From a bacterium (GTDB lineage Bacteria > UBP6 > UBA1177), in NCBI GenBank assembly GCA_017538365.1, contig JAFYIZ010000033.1, positions 1-64,000 on the forward strand: DNA of 64,000 nt, written 5' to 3'. The notes under the pieces were generated by a model that saw only the letters and a program-made list of their open reading frames with translations, was not told the origin of the DNA and did no database searches. A program made the translations under genes and the position numbers. Positions 43,205-52,090 of this stretch are shown here, in pieces (position 1 is the first letter of the stretch; each line of letters opens with the position of its first letter).

Positions 43205-44272
43205 ATGAAAAAAAATTCCTTGTTTATTCTGTTTGCCGTTCTTTTGTTTTTTGTCGGATGCGGCAACGGCGGAAACGAATATGACCAATACGGCGACACC
43301 GGCGATTCGGGAAAAGATGACGATACCGCGGATACGGTTCCCGACAAAGATTCTTCCGATACAGCCGATGAACCGGCAGATGCTGACACGGATAATAAGC
43401 CTGATGATGACAACGAAACCGTCGACGATGAAGATAGCGACGGCTCGAATGTAGACGACGACTCTTCATCAGCTCAGGATTTCTGGTCGACATGCGAAGG
43501 AATTATCGCGTGTGCCAAAGAATGTGCCGATGATGATTCCGACTGTGTCAACAATTGTTATGTGAAAGGAAATGAGGAGGGGCAGCTTTATTACAGGCGT
43601 TGGAGAGAGTGCTTCGACAGCGCATGTGCGGAAGACCGGACGGCAGAATGTTCCGCTGAAAACTGCAGTGAATGGGATAAACTGTGTAATGTGGCAGAGG
43701 CTTTTGAATATGAAATCACAATTCCTGCACCTTACGGAAATGCTGAATTTGCAGGCAGTTTCTCTTTTATTCTGAATAATTCCTTTCCGACGTCTGAAAG
43801 CCAGCTTTTGTTCGAAAGTTTTGCTTCGGGCAAAATTTCTTCGATGCCGGTCACTCTGGGCGGAACGATAATGTCATTTGTCAGAACTACTGCCGACCAG
43901 CGTGACGGAAAGGTCGTTGAAGTTTATCAGGTTCCGTACAATACTTCCACGCAAACCGTCGGAAATCCGGTCATTCTGCTTAGAATCAAAACCGATGCCG
44001 CGACGGAAGGTGAACACGTTGTAGGAGTCGGCGATGAAAGCGATGCCAGACTGATTGTCGGAGAGATTGATTCGCAGTACAATTTTTCCTGTTATCACGC
44101 ATTCGGAATCGGCTCATTCAAAATCGATAAGGCCGTGATAAAAACCGGTTCTTCAGGAGTTTTGAACTTCAGCAACGGCATTGCAGAACTTTTCAGTCCG
44201 TATAATATTCCTGAATTAGGCGGCGATGCACGTGAAATACTCGGTGTTGAGGCTTGTTCTCTTATCTGGTAG
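43205..44272 (+). CDS. Asp-rich surface or periplasmic lipoprotein
   Basis: This encodes 355 residues. A signal peptide ends in VLLFFVGCGNGG, a lipobox with lipidated Cys 19. An Asp/Thr/Ser-rich, low-complexity linker covers about 28-90 (DTGDSGKDDDTADT...). A cysteine-rich segment (CEGIIACAKECADDDSDCVNNC) follows at about 97-119, then a probably beta-rich domain to the C-terminus. The same acidic linker style occurs in the subtilase C-terminus and in the lipoprotein at 62490. Function unknown. AGGAGGAACC precedes ATG. Confidence 0.8.
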   Translation: MKKNSLFILFAVLLFFVGCGNGGNEYDQYGDTGDSGKDDDTADTVPDKDSSDTADEPADADTDNKPDDDNETVDDEDSDGSNVDDDSSSAQDFWSTCEGIIACAKECADDDSDCVNNCYVKGNEEGQLYYRRWRECFDSACAEDRTAECSAENCSEWDKLCNVAEAFEYEITIPAPYGNAEFAGSFSFILNNSFPTSESQLLFESFASGKISSMPVTLGGTIMSFVRTTADQRDGKVVEVYQVPYNTSTQTVGNPVILLRIKTDAATEGEHVVGVGDESDARLIVGEIDSQYNFSCYHAFGIGSFKIDKAVIKTGSSGVLNFSNGIAELFSPYNIPELGGDAREILGVEACSLIW

Positions 44273-44282
44273 GAGAGAAAAT

Positions 44283-45323
44283 ATGAAAAAAGTGATTTGC
44301 ATTTTCTGCTGTTTTTTGTCTCTGTTTCTTTGTTCGTGCGGAAGTGCCGACAAGAAGACTTCGCGCAAAAAAAACGTTCCCGTAAAGTCGGAAGAGGCTG
44401 ACAACGGACAAAAAGATGCCGATAACGGAATTACGGAGAACGGAATTCACAATCTGCCTAACGGAGACCGCTATATCGGCGGCTTCAAGGATCACAAAAA
44501 ATACGGTGAAGGCGAGTACATCTATGCGAACGGCGACCGTTACAAAGGTTTTTTCGAGAACGGTCACTACAACGGTCAGGGCGAACTGACGCTGAAGGAC
44601 GGAACCAAGTATATCGGCGAATTCAAAGACGGTCTGCGCCATGGTCAGGGAACTCTTACATTCCCTAGCGGCGCAAAGTACGAAGGTTCTTTCGTCAACG
44701 ATATGATGGAAGGCGAGGGTGTTTTCCGTTTCCCTGACGAAAGGGAGTACCGAGGGAATTTCAAGAAAAATTTCAGACACGGTCACGGCGTGATGATTTT
44801 TCCGAGCGGCGCAGAATACGACGGAGATTTCAACGACGATAAACGGAGCGGAAAGGGAAAGATGACTTACCGCAACGGTTCTGTTTATGAAGGCGATTTT
44901 GTTGACGGAAAACGCGAAGGCAAAGGGACGCTGACAAAGAAAAACGGCGATGTTTATACGGGTGATTTCGAAGCCGACAACCCTGAAGGCATAGGAAAAT
45001 ACGTTTTTGCTAACGGGGATGTCTACGAGGGTGATATTAAGCAGGGCGCGCTGACGGGAAGCGGCATAAAAACAATGAAATCAGGCGTTTATGAAGGCGA
45101 ATTTCTTAACGGCTCATTCCACGGCATGGGCAAATTCACCGGCAAAAACGGTTTGGTGAGATACGGCGTATGGCATCACGGCAACCTTGCAAAACAGCTT
45201 CCGATGCCGAAGGAAGGTGAAGAAGGCGAAGAAGAAAGCGTTTCTTCGGATGAAGACGAATCCGAAAGCGAGGAAACAACTGCTCCCGTAAAGGAAGAAA
45301 GCGGCGAAAAGGCTGCCGATTAA
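44283..45323 (+). CDS. MORN-repeat lipoprotein
   Basis: This encodes 346 residues from ATG 44283, behind GTAGGAGAG. A signal peptide ends in LSLFLCSCGS, so it is probably lipidated at Cys 19 or 21. About ten or eleven MORN repeats of 23 residues follow (pattern YxGxFxxGxxxGxG), from about residue 67 to 310. An acidic Glu/Ser-rich tail (EGEEGEEESVSSDEDE) closes it. MORN repeats form an elongated beta sheet used for binding membranes or proteins. The gene is one base from pth. Confidence 0.88.
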   Translation: MKKVICIFCCFLSLFLCSCGSADKKTSRKKNVPVKSEEADNGQKDADNGITENGIHNLPNGDRYIGGFKDHKKYGEGEYIYANGDRYKGFFENGHYNGQGELTLKDGTKYIGEFKDGLRHGQGTLTFPSGAKYEGSFVNDMMEGEGVFRFPDEREYRGNFKKNFRHGHGVMIFPSGAEYDGDFNDDKRSGKGKMTYRNGSVYEGDFVDGKREGKGTLTKKNGDVYTGDFEADNPEGIGKYVFANGDVYEGDIKQGALTGSGIKTMKSGVYEGEFLNGSFHGMGKFTGKNGLVRYGVWHHGNLAKQLPMPKEGEEGEEESVSSDEDESESEETTAPVKEESGEKAAD

Positions 45324-45324
45324 C

Positions 45325-45840
45325 ATGCTTGTCGTTTTTCTGGGAAATCCCGGTTCTGAATACAAACTCACGCGTCACAACTCCGGTTTTATCGTTGCCG
45401 AAAACATGGAGCTCACGCAGGATCTGCGCTGGAGTCAGAAATTTTTCGGAATGTTCGCGAAAAAAGATTTTTCAGGGCATCAGCACTGCTTTTTGAAGCC
45501 GGAAACTTTCATGAATTTAAGCGGAAAAAGCGTTCAGGCGGCAAAGTCTTTTTTCAAACTGAGCGAGCGCGAAATCGTTGTCGTGCATGATGATATCGAA
45601 ACTGAATTCGGAGTCGTAACTTTTAGGGAGGGCGGCGGCTTTGCAGGACACAACGGCTTGAAATCAATAGCAAATTCAATCGGAAGCCCTGATTTCCTGC
45701 GTATAAAAATCGGTGTCGGCAGACCGAAAAAAGGTGATGTCGCCTCTTTTGTTCTGGGAAAATTTACTCCTGAAGAAATGTCTTATTTCCCGGCTGTAAC
45801 GGAATCGGTCGAGGAAAAGCTGAAAGAGCTGCTTCAATAA
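45325..45840 (+). CDS. pth: Peptidyl-tRNA hydrolase
   Basis: This encodes 171 residues. LGNPGSEYKLTRHNSGF near 6-22 contains the conserved Asn and catalytic His 18. FLKPETFMNLSG, VVHDDIETEFG with the catalytic Asp, and GGGFAGHNGLKSI follow. The enzyme releases peptides from prematurely dissociated peptidyl-tRNA. It is slightly short for the family (about 185-195), missing some of the C-terminal helix. It starts one base after the MORN gene. Confidence 0.93.
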   Translation: MLVVFLGNPGSEYKLTRHNSGFIVAENMELTQDLRWSQKFFGMFAKKDFSGHQHCFLKPETFMNLSGKSVQAAKSFFKLSEREIVVVHDDIETEFGVVTFREGGGFAGHNGLKSIANSIGSPDFLRIKIGVGRPKKGDVASFVLGKFTPEEMSYFPAVTESVEEKLKELLQ

Positions 45841-45844
45841 AATA

Positions 45845-45872
45845 TTGCTTTTTCGGCAACTGTCTGTAGAAT
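45845..45872 (+). promoter_or_regulatory. Promoter of the PpiD-like gene
   Basis: TTGCTT (45845-45850), 16-bp spacer, TAGAAT (45867-45872), then GCCCGCCGGTTA and a six-T tract. Confidence 0.55.
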
Positions 45873-45917
45873 GCCCGCCGGTTATTTTTTGTATCTTTAT
45901 TTATTAGAGGTTTTTAA

Positions 45918-47159
45918 ATGTTTCAGGACATCAGAAAAAAAGGAAGTTCGCTGCTGATCACGCTCATGTTTGCGGCGATTATCGTTACGTTCGTTATTTC
46001 TTTCGGTCCCGGTGACAAAGCAGGCTGCAACTCGACACAGAACAGTGCCGCTTCTGTCAACGGTGAAATCGTCACAATGTCGGAATTCCGTTTCGCCTAC
46101 TCGAATCTTATGGATTATTACCAGAGGATTTTCAGAGATTTCAACAACGAAATGGCGAAGCAGTATAAACTTTCGGACAAAGCTTTAAACGGTCTTATCG
46201 GCGAAATTCTTGTCGCTCAGGAAGCTGAAAAGCTCGGTTTCAAGGTTGCCGATGAAGAAGTCAGCAATGAAATCGTTAAAAATCCCTACTTCCAGAAAAA
46301 CGGCGCGTTCGACAAGGAATCGTACGACAATATGGTCAAATTCACGCTGAATACGACTGTAGCGGCTTATGAACACCGCGTAAGAATGCAGCTTTTGGCT
46401 AGAAAACTCAGAAACTATCTTGTTGACAACATTACCGTTTCCGATACCGAAGCAAAAGACGAATTTGTTGCTTCCAACGAAAAAATCGACGCTTTCGTCT
46501 ATGTTTTCTCAGATTCCAACCTCAAAGCCGACAAGAAAAACGCTCTCATTGCAGCTATTACGGATGACGAAGCTGCAGCTTACCTCAAAGAGAATGAAGC
46601 AAAAGCGAAAATGGCTTTTGACGACAACGTTTCCAAATATTCGAAAGGCGAAGGACAGACTGTTTTCGAAGATGTCAAAAACGACGTTGCGAAAGACCTT
46701 CTTCTTGCTCCGAAACTTGAAGAAAAAATCAAGGCTGATTCGGCAAAACTTCTTGAAATGCTTAAAGGAAACCCTGAACTTTCCGCTGAAGAGATTTCGG
46801 CTGCATTCGCTGACTGGGATCTCAACGGAAGAGAGATTTCCGTTACGAAAAAATCAACTTTCGCTGCCGGAATCGGTTTCACTCCGAAATTCATAGAAAA
46901 GCTTTTCTCCGATCCTGAACCGAAGCTTCTTGACGAAGTTTTCAAGACCGAAGAGAACAGATACGTCGTTGCGAAAATTACGAACCATACTGCAGCAGAC
47001 ATGGCTGAATTCGAAGGCTCAAAAGCGGTTCTCAAAGCAAATCTTGCAACAGCTAAAAAAGGTCAGATTTACGAAGCTTACGTTGAAAAACTCAGAGCTG
47101 AAGCGCGTATCGAAATCAACAGAGAATTCCTTAAACTTTTCGAAGGTTCCGAAAAGTAG
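45918..47159 (+). CDS. PpiD/SurA-like membrane-anchored chaperone without PPIase domain
   Basis: This encodes 413 residues. A cytoplasmic N-terminus (MFQDIRKKGSSLL) and one membrane helix (about 12-30) are followed by a SurA-type N-terminal domain: VNGEIVTMSEF, LNGLIGEILVAQEAEKLGFKVADEEV, NPYFQKNGAFDKESYDNM. These match PpiD. I do not see the parvulin domain (GG-LG or GYGYHI-type motifs), so this is a short form that probably acts only as a periplasmic chaperone near the Sec translocon. TTAGAGG precedes the start. It has its own promoter. Confidence 0.82.
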   Translation: MFQDIRKKGSSLLITLMFAAIIVTFVISFGPGDKAGCNSTQNSAASVNGEIVTMSEFRFAYSNLMDYYQRIFRDFNNEMAKQYKLSDKALNGLIGEILVAQEAEKLGFKVADEEVSNEIVKNPYFQKNGAFDKESYDNMVKFTLNTTVAAYEHRVRMQLLARKLRNYLVDNITVSDTEAKDEFVASNEKIDAFVYVFSDSNLKADKKNALIAAITDDEAAAYLKENEAKAKMAFDDNVSKYSKGEGQTVFEDVKNDVAKDLLLAPKLEEKIKADSAKLLEMLKGNPELSAEEISAAFADWDLNGREISVTKKSTFAAGIGFTPKFIEKLFSDPEPKLLDEVFKTEENRYVVAKITNHTAADMAEFEGSKAVLKANLATAKKGQIYEAYVEKLRAEARIEINREFLKLFEGSEK

Positions 47160-47189
47160 TCACTTTTAAAATCGCCAAAATCGCTATTT

Positions 47190-47861
47190 TTATTTCTGAA
47201 CGGATACTACCGTAAGAGTTTTTTCTTCGACTTTGAATTTTATTTCGCAACCTGCAAACTGAAAGCCGTAAATCCTTGTCGGATCGTTCTGATATGCCGG
47301 ACGCGGATCTAAAGCTAAGATTTCTTTGAGTGCTTCAAGTTTTTCGGCAGGGATTTTACCAGTAAATTCAGTCGGAATAACAACTTTCAAAAGGGCTTTT
47401 TCCGCGATTTTGTCGAACAAATCAGTTGCCGAAGTTATTGCATCGACTGCCGGAAGATAAGGTTTTATGTCGTAAATCGGAGTTCCGTCCATGAGGTCGG
47501 CGCCCGAAATAAAAATTTCACCGTTTTCTATTTTTTCGATTTTGACGGCTGAAAGAGCGAGACTGTTCGGGCGGAAAGGGGAGCGCGTCGCAAAAACTCC
47601 GACTTTTCTGTTGCCTCCGAGGCGCGGCGGTCGCACCGTAGGAGACCAATCTTCCTGCTTTGCTTCTGAAAAACCCCATATAAGCCATATGTGAGAAAAG
47701 TTTTCAAGTCCGGAAAGTGCTTCGGGAGAACGAAAATCATGTTCGAAAACTATTTTGGCGCTGAGTGTAGGAGCAAGCCCGCTCTGACGCGGAATGCCGA
47801 ACTTTGTCGGGAAATCGCTTTTGATCCTGGCTATTATTTTCAGAGTTCGGCTGTCACTCAT
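47190..47861 (-). CDS. trmO: TrmO-like tRNA (t6A37) methyltransferase
   Basis: This encodes 223 residues. FGIPRQSGLAP near 21-31, FSHIWLIWGFSE, RPPRLGGNRKVGVFATRSPFRPN near 78-100 and DLMDGTPIYDIKPYLP are the signature segments of the TsaA/TrmO family, which methylates N6-threonylcarbamoyladenosine in tRNA using S-adenosylmethionine. The length matches E. coli TrmO. It overlaps the upstream CDP-alcohol phosphatidyltransferase by one base. Confidence 0.92.
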   Translation of the reverse strand: MSDSRTLKIIARIKSDFPTKFGIPRQSGLAPTLSAKIVFEHDFRSPEALSGLENFSHIWLIWGFSEAKQEDWSPTVRPPRLGGNRKVGVFATRSPFRPNSLALSAVKIEKIENGEIFISGADLMDGTPIYDIKPYLPAVDAITSATDLFDKIAEKALLKVVIPTEFTGKIPAEKLEALKEILALDPRPAYQNDPTRIYGFQFAGCEIKFKVEEKTLTVVSVQK

Positions 47862-48664
47862 TATTTTTGTGGAATTTTAGAAACTTCACGCTCTTTTTTG
47901 ATGACTTTGACTGAAAACATGATCGGAACGACGATTATTCCGCACACGATAAGACCGCAGTCAAGACGTGTGAAAAGCCAGTATTGTCTGGTTATCAATG
48001 CCAGCGCAGCCCAGAAGAATATATCGACTTCGTTGACTTTGAAAATCGAAAATATTGCATAGAAAAACCACTTTACCCAGTCGGAAAATCTGCGTTCTGG
48101 CGGAGTTGACCACTTCGGACATCTGTCCATTGAGGCGCCGAATTTTTCAAGTGTTCCTTTGCGGAAATTTTCAATTATTTTGAGGTCGAGCAGAACTCTT
48201 TCGCTTACCCATTTCGCATATCCGGCGATGTATGTGACAGTTGCTGCCATAAGCGGGATGATCAGATCGATAAATTCGTGAGTTTCGTCGTAAGCTCTGA
48301 ATCCGATTGCCCAGAACATCAGCGTCATAGTGACGGCATCGGAGATTTTGTCGAAGAAAAAGCCGAATTTAGTCGGGCAATTGCGAAAGCGCGAAACGGT
48401 TCCGTCCATGTTGTCGAGAACAAGACCGAGGTTTAGCAGAATCGCACCTGTTACTCCGCCGGCATAGCTTCTGTCAAAGAAGACGAAAGCACTTCCTGCA
48501 AGTTTCGTGAGTATGCTGACGACCGTGATTCTGTTAGGTGTCACCCACTTTTTTTCGACTATCGGCAAAAGGAAAAGTATTGTCAGAGGACGGGCGAAAA
48601 GCATTGCCCAAAAGTCGTCCGACTGATAATTTCTGAGTTTCATCCAGCGATCTTTAAGTTTCAT
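47861..48664 (-). CDS. CDP-alcohol phosphatidyltransferase family protein
   Basis: This encodes 267 residues with about five or six membrane helices. The family motif DG-x2-AR-x8-G-x3-D-x3-D is present as DGTVSR...GFFFDKISD near 88-112, with Ser in place of Ala. Members join a CDP-linked lipid or alcohol to an alcohol in phospholipid synthesis. The exact product here cannot be told. A cytoplasmic N-terminus of about 20 residues precedes the first helix. Confidence 0.85.
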   Translation of the reverse strand: MKLKDRWMKLRNYQSDDFWAMLFARPLTILFLLPIVEKKWVTPNRITVVSILTKLAGSAFVFFDRSYAGGVTGAILLNLGLVLDNMDGTVSRFRNCPTKFGFFFDKISDAVTMTLMFWAIGFRAYDETHEFIDLIIPLMAATVTYIAGYAKWVSERVLLDLKIIENFRKGTLEKFGASMDRCPKWSTPPERRFSDWVKWFFYAIFSIFKVNEVDIFFWAALALITRQYWLFTRLDCGLIVCGIIVVPIMFSVKVIKKEREVSKIPQK

Positions 48665-48717
48665 TCTGATTCTCCGGAATTTTTAAGAAATTGTAATGTT
48701 TTTATGAACAGATGCTG

Positions 48718-49170
48718 TTAAAACGGCAGTTCGTCGTCTTCGTTATCGAATTTCGGAGCGTTGCCGGTCTGCGGTTGTCCTTCTCCTTCCTTCGGATTCT
48801 GCTGATATGTGCGTTCCGGCTGACCGGAAGAGGAATTTTCTTTGTTGGAATCAATAAAATTCCATGAATTTGCAATGATTTCAAAGACTGTTCTTTCGTT
48901 GCCGTCTTTATCCTGATATGTTCTCGACTGAATTTTGCCGTCGACGAAAACAAGCGAGCCTTTTTTGAGGAATTTCGAAGCATTTTCAGCCTGATTGCCG
49001 AAAACAACTATTCTGTGCCACTCGGTTTTTTCCTCAAAACTGTCGCCTTTTCTGATTCTGTCTGAAGTTGCAAGTGAAAAGTTGCATATCGGAGTATTGT
49101 TCGACGAATATCTTATTTCAGGATCTCTTCCGAGACGACCGATGAGCAAAACTTTGTTAAGACCACTCAT
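48718..49170 (-). CDS. ssb: Single-stranded DNA-binding protein
   Basis: This encodes 150 residues. The OB fold covers 1-110: NKVLLIGRLGRDPEIRYSSNN, FSLATSD, EWHRIVVFG, KGSLVFVDGKIQSRTYQD. A Gln/Gly/Pro-rich flexible linker follows, then the acidic tip DDELPF that recruits repair and replication proteins. It binds single-stranded DNA as a tetramer. It is not within the rpsF-rpsR-rplI operon, where some bacteria place it. Confidence 0.95.
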   Translation of the reverse strand: MSGLNKVLLIGRLGRDPEIRYSSNNTPICNFSLATSDRIRKGDSFEEKTEWHRIVVFGNQAENASKFLKKGSLVFVDGKIQSRTYQDKDGNERTVFEIIANSWNFIDSNKENSSSGQPERTYQQNPKEGEGQPQTGNAPKFDNEDDELPF

Positions 49171-49179
49171 AGTTTACTC

Positions 49180-50424
49180 CTACTTTTTGATTGAGGTTGG
49201 TTTGTCTTTGTCGGGCATTCTTTCGCCGAGTATCGTTGCAATCATCATGTTTGCATTCTGGTTGAGGTTGCCTTCAACGCCTTTAGCATCGTTGTTGAAG
49301 CGGAATTTGATGTTTCCGTTGATGATCTCAAGCATTCCTTCCATGAATTTGTTGACCGGTCTGCCGTTCTGCTCGTCGAATATGTAGAGGAGAACAAGCG
49401 AGATTACGAGAAGGAAAACAGCAACGATGGTGAATGTTCCGCGTTTTGCCGCAAGCGGTTCGAGAAGTTTGTCTCTTGATACCAGCGACAGATAGAAAAG
49501 ATCTTCGTTGTCGGAAAGCGACGGATGGCGTGATACACTTGCAAAGAAGGTTTCACCGTTGAGAACGATTTCCATATCGTGTCTTTTCGTGTTTTCTTCA
49601 TCTATTTTTGCGATAAGATCTTGATTTCCTTTGATGAATTTTTTGAAGCTCTCGTGAAGCTGTGTCGGAAGCGTGCTGCCGAGGAGCGAAGTTTTGTCAA
49701 AAAATCCAAAGTAGAATTTTGACTGCTGGTTGCCGAAAATCGACTCGTCGTAAAGGCTTGCAACAGCATGTTTTGCGGCTTCGGAATCAACATTGTCGGC
49801 AGAGAAGTAGATACCGATGATGTTTCCTTTGTCAGCTATCGGAGCTGCTGAAACAAGGTAGGTTTTACCTTTTATCTTCATAACGTCACGGTTTGCCGTG
49901 CCGCGCATAACTGCCTGAAACAGTTTTTCGTTCGAAAGATTGACGCCTTTGAAAATGCCGTCAAGGTTCTTTGCGATGATGTTTCCTTTCGTATCTGCAA
50001 CGAAAATCGTGTCACTGTAGTCGTATATCTGGTTGATGACGTTCATCTCGGTTTCGATTTTGTCAACGAAAGCCTTTGCGTTGGGTGAGAGTTCGGTTCT
50101 TTTTACTTCGCCTTCCTTTGCTTTTCCGTCGTTTTCAATAGCTTCATTAGCAAAAGCGGAAAGGACTTCTTCCGAAACTTCTTCCCATTTTGCCGGATCA
50201 AGAGCTTCTATGAGTTTCGCATTTTTGGCGATTGATTCGACTTTGTGTATTTTATCGAATTTGTCAGCCTCGGAGATTCTTGAATAAATCGATACCGATT
50301 GCGAAACGGCGTTTTTTGCCGATTCTACAAGGTTGCTGCTGGTGTAGTTGACGAAGAAGTAGCTTGTTGCGATGTAAAGCAACACGGTCAGAATGATCGT
50401 TGTGAGAAAAAGTTTGATTTTCAT
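49180..50424 (-). CDS. Membrane sensor with extracytoplasmic Cache-type domain and no output domain
   Basis: This encodes 414 residues. Membrane helices lie at about 5-25 and 328-350. The periplasmic part between them contains SDTIFVADTKGNIIAKN and GKTYLVSAAPIADKGNIIGIYF, which is typical of Cache sensor domains. After helix 2 only a short HAMP-like segment remains (NKFMEGMLEIINGN). No methyl-accepting, kinase or cyclase domain is present, so signal output must use a partner or the protein is truncated. Ligand unknown. It begins inside the stop of purN (4-base overlap). Confidence 0.75.
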   Translation of the reverse strand: MKIKLFLTTIILTVLLYIATSYFFVNYTSSNLVESAKNAVSQSVSIYSRISEADKFDKIHKVESIAKNAKLIEALDPAKWEEVSEEVLSAFANEAIENDGKAKEGEVKRTELSPNAKAFVDKIETEMNVINQIYDYSDTIFVADTKGNIIAKNLDGIFKGVNLSNEKLFQAVMRGTANRDVMKIKGKTYLVSAAPIADKGNIIGIYFSADNVDSEAAKHAVASLYDESIFGNQQSKFYFGFFDKTSLLGSTLPTQLHESFKKFIKGNQDLIAKIDEENTKRHDMEIVLNGETFFASVSRHPSLSDNEDLFYLSLVSRDKLLEPLAAKRGTFTIVAVFLLVISLVLLYIFDEQNGRPVNKFMEGMLEIINGNIKFRFNNDAKGVEGNLNQNANMMIATILGERMPDKDKPTSIKK

Positions 50425-51041
50425 AATTCCTCCTTGTTTGAAAACAGAACTTGTCTGCCAGATATTGAATATTTACCGGTAGTTACTATCGTTATCGCTT
50501 TTGAAAGCAGGATGTGTTCCTGTTCCAGAATGCGTGCTTTGAAGGTCTCTTTCGTGTCGTCGTCGTGCCTCAAAACGGGCTGCTGAAGGATTATCGGACC
50601 GCCGTCAAGTGTTTCATCGACAAAGTGTACCGTGCAGCCTGAGACTTTTACGCCGTAATCGAAAGCCTGTCCCTGTGCGTCGACTCCTTTGAAAGAGGGA
50701 AGAAGTGACGGGTGGATGTTGATGATTTTTCCTTCATAACCCGAAAGGAAAGTGTGGCCAAGAACTTTCATGAATCCTGCAAGGACAATTAGTCCGGTGC
50801 CGAAAGGTTTGACGGCTTCAAGCAGTCTGGTTTCATAATCTTCTTTCGGCTCGTCCTTTTTTTTCGGAAGGATGATTGTTTTGATGCCGAAAGATTCCGC
50901 TTTTTCGATGCCTGGCGCCGATCTTTTGTCGGAAAGAACAAAACTTATTTCGTCAACTCCAACAAGCTTTTTGTCGGTGAAATTGCTGCATATTGCAGCC
51001 ATGTTTGTGCCGGTGCCTGATATGAAAATACCGATTTTCAC
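50421..51041 (-). CDS. purN: Phosphoribosylglycinamide formyltransferase
   Basis: This encodes 206 residues. FISGTGTNMAAI near 6-17 is the phosphate-binding loop. VLAGFMKVLG, NIHPSLLPSFKG with catalytic Asn and His, and GCTVHFVDETLDGGPI with catalytic Asp are all intact. It uses 10-formyltetrahydrofolate in the third step of purine synthesis. It overlaps the upstream gene by one base and the Cache gene by 4 bases, forming a compact operon of unrelated functions. Confidence 0.94.
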   Translation of the reverse strand: MKIGIFISGTGTNMAAICSNFTDKKLVGVDEISFVLSDKRSAPGIEKAESFGIKTIILPKKKDEPKEDYETRLLEAVKPFGTGLIVLAGFMKVLGHTFLSGYEGKIINIHPSLLPSFKGVDAQGQAFDYGVKVSGCTVHFVDETLDGGPIILQQPVLRHDDDTKETFKARILEQEHILLSKAITIVTTGKYSISGRQVLFSNKEEL

Positions 51042-51985
51042 TAGTTTTTCTCTTCCAAAAATTCTATAATTTCATCTTTTTCCGGAATGATTTCAGTTCC
51101 CTTTCTCTCGCCGTTGAGAACGTAGGGTTCTTTTTCTTTCGGGTATCTTGCCACAAAATACTGTGCGTCATTCTTTTTAACGGGAATCATTCTGATTTGA
51201 GGCGGAAGAACACCGATGCCTTCAGGGTCTACTGCCGGAGTTACAACGCAGCCTTCGCCGAAAACGCGGAAAAACGCTACTTCGCCCTCAGGTTCGCACA
51301 TGATATTGTTGTCTTTTACGTGTTTTTCAAGCATAGCTTCGATCGCTTTTTTGTCGTAGCAGCCGAGGTTTTTGTCACGTTCGTTTTCAAGGACGAGCTG
51401 AAATGTCGGTTTGCACAGAACTTTTTCAGTCAAAGGCTTTTCAACGAAGTAATGCGGAATACCGGTCGGAACTTCGCAGCTGTATTCGCAGTTCGGCACA
51501 GGTTCGTTTGTGACGGCCTGGTAAAGCTCGATTCTGGTTCCCAGCTGATGGATTTCGACTGTTGCGACCGAACCTTTTACGATGTTGATTTTTCCGCTGT
51601 GAAGCAATCCGGTTTTGAAAGTGGTGATGTATGGCGCTGCCGTTTCCAGCATTGTGTACGCTCCCGACTTGAGATCAAGCGAAACGGTGTGTTTGCCTGC
51701 CGGAATTTTGTCTGCGCGGATGCAGTTTTTCTTCTTGTCGATCGGTCTGAAAGAATTGTTTTCCCTGCCGTCTACCAACAATCTGAAATTTCTGATGAAA
51801 ATCTCTGTTTCTTTGTACTGCTGGAAGCCCGATTTTTCGGCTTCATCGGAATCTTTTGTAGAAAGTATGAAATCCGTTCCTTCACTGAAGGCGCAAAGTT
51901 CAAGCGCAGCGTACGGGGCAGCAAACGCAGTAACAAATGGTGCACTTAAAAAAGCTAGAAAAATCAAGTATTTGGTGAATCTCAC
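51041..51985 (-). CDS. Secreted protein of unknown function
   Basis: This encodes 314 residues from GTG 51985, which has GGGAG 8 bases upstream; the longer ATG start would bury the signal peptide. MRFTKYLIFLAFLSAPFVTAFA is a Sec signal. The mature part contains probably beta-rich segments (RNFRLLVDGREN, AGKHTVSLDLKSGAY) suggestive of immunoglobulin- or carboxypeptidase-regulatory-like folds, and seven cysteines. I recognise no enzyme motif. Confidence 0.65.
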   Translation of the reverse strand: MRFTKYLIFLAFLSAPFVTAFAAPYAALELCAFSEGTDFILSTKDSDEAEKSGFQQYKETEIFIRNFRLLVDGRENNSFRPIDKKKNCIRADKIPAGKHTVSLDLKSGAYTMLETAAPYITTFKTGLLHSGKINIVKGSVATVEIHQLGTRIELYQAVTNEPVPNCEYSCEVPTGIPHYFVEKPLTEKVLCKPTFQLVLENERDKNLGCYDKKAIEAMLEKHVKDNNIMCEPEGEVAFFRVFGEGCVVTPAVDPEGIGVLPPQIRMIPVKKNDAQYFVARYPKEKEPYVLNGERKGTEIIPEKDEIIEFLEEKN

Positions 51986-52032
51986 GTCAAACTCCCAAAA
52001 AATTATAAAAACCATCAAAAAAATCGCGCAAT

Positions 52033-52060
52033 ATTATAATACAAATAAATTTTTTGTAAA
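52033..52060 (-). promoter_or_regulatory. Promoter of the secreted protein-purN-Cache operon
   Basis: On the minus strand TTTACA (52060-52055), 16-bp spacer and TATAAT (52038-52033), then ATTGCGCGA and a seven-T tract. Confidence 0.6.
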
Positions 52061-52090
52061 TAAAAACTCTGCTTTTTATAAAAATTCATC

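Noticed and set aside
47160-47189. A bidirectional terminator between the PpiD-like gene and trmO
   Set aside because: Only a weak AAAAT/ATTTT pairing and a direct repeat (AAAATCGC) are visible; no stable stem.
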